This document shows positions 6,650-6,685 of a stretch of DNA of 6,685 bases, piece after piece. The notes under the pieces were generated by a model. The model worked only from the letters and a program-made list of their open reading frames with translations, was not told the DNA's origin and ran no database searches. Source of the stretch: an uncultured bacterium (GTDB lineage Bacteria; Actinomycetota; Actinomycetes; S36-B12); the NCBI GenBank assembly GCA_903896585.1, contig CAITYI010000438.1, forward strand, positions 1 through 6,685. The letters are read 5' to 3'. Every line of letters begins with the position of its first letter. The first letter of the stretch is position 1. A program made the translations under genes and the position numbers.

Positions 6650-6685
6650 AATTCCCACCGAACCAAGCCCGTCCGAACCAAGTCC
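6642..6685 (+). CDS. Start of a downstream gene, cut by the window edge
   Basis: GTG at 6642-6644 opens a frame that overlaps the SDR stop (TGA 6647-6649) by 8 bases and stays open to the end of the window. The visible residues are MTEIPTEPSPSEPS, a polar, Pro/Ser/Glu-rich beginning typical of flexible N termini. No good Shine-Dalgarno sequence precedes it, so translation may depend on ribosomes finishing the SDR. Too little is present to name a product, and a start further right is possible. Confidence 0.45.
   Translation, partial: MTEIPTEPSPSEPS
6658..6682 (+). repeat. Short direct repeat CCGAACCAAG, two copies
   Basis: CCGAACCAAG occurs at 6658-6667 and again at 6673-6682, a 15-base period. 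In the frame of the putative gene starting at 6642 this equals five codons and repeats Glu-Pro-Ser. The window ends before it can be seen whether more copies follow. Confidence 0.6.

Overview
The window looks like chromosomal DNA from an actinobacterium of moderate GC content (mid-50s per cent by eye). The evidence is protein similarity and gene order. The aminopeptidase N has the actinobacterial form of the M1 enzyme. Beside it, convergently oriented, lies a DUF5130-type gene, an arrangement I recall from mycobacteria and their relatives. The start regions of two divergent genes also resemble leaderless actinobacterial promoters. I see no tRNA, rRNA, insertion sequence, CRISPR array or phage gene. 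The moderate GC and tight packing would fit a small-genome aquatic actinobacterium, but that is inference.

Layout from left to right: (1) bases 1-2213, + strand, pepN, an aminopeptidase N whose first hundred or so codons lie outside the window. (2) bases 2236-2857, - strand, two overlapping small genes convergent with pepN: a one-helix membrane protein, possibly CtaJ-like (2857-2600), followed by a DUF5130-type protein (2613-2236). (3) bases 2858-2935, a short divergent promoter region. (4) bases 2936-5047, + strand, an S9A prolyl oligopeptidase with a complete catalytic triad. (5) bases 5117-6649, + strand, an atypical NAD(P)-binding SDR fused to a C-terminal DUF2867-type domain. (6) from 6642 to the right edge, the first 14 codons of a probable next gene, overlapping the SDR stop.

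Two of the four substantial genes are peptidases that act on peptides rather than folded proteins. PepN trims N-terminal residues and the prolyl oligopeptidase cuts after proline inside short peptides, so they could cooperate in intracellular peptide turnover. They are not co-transcribed, because the minus-strand pair separates them. The SDR may be read from the same transcript as the prolyl oligopeptidase (69 bases between them) and is probably coupled to the gene that follows. No stretch longer than 300 bases lacks a gene. I found no clear evidence of an undescribed system. The least understood part is the overlapping minus-strand pair.
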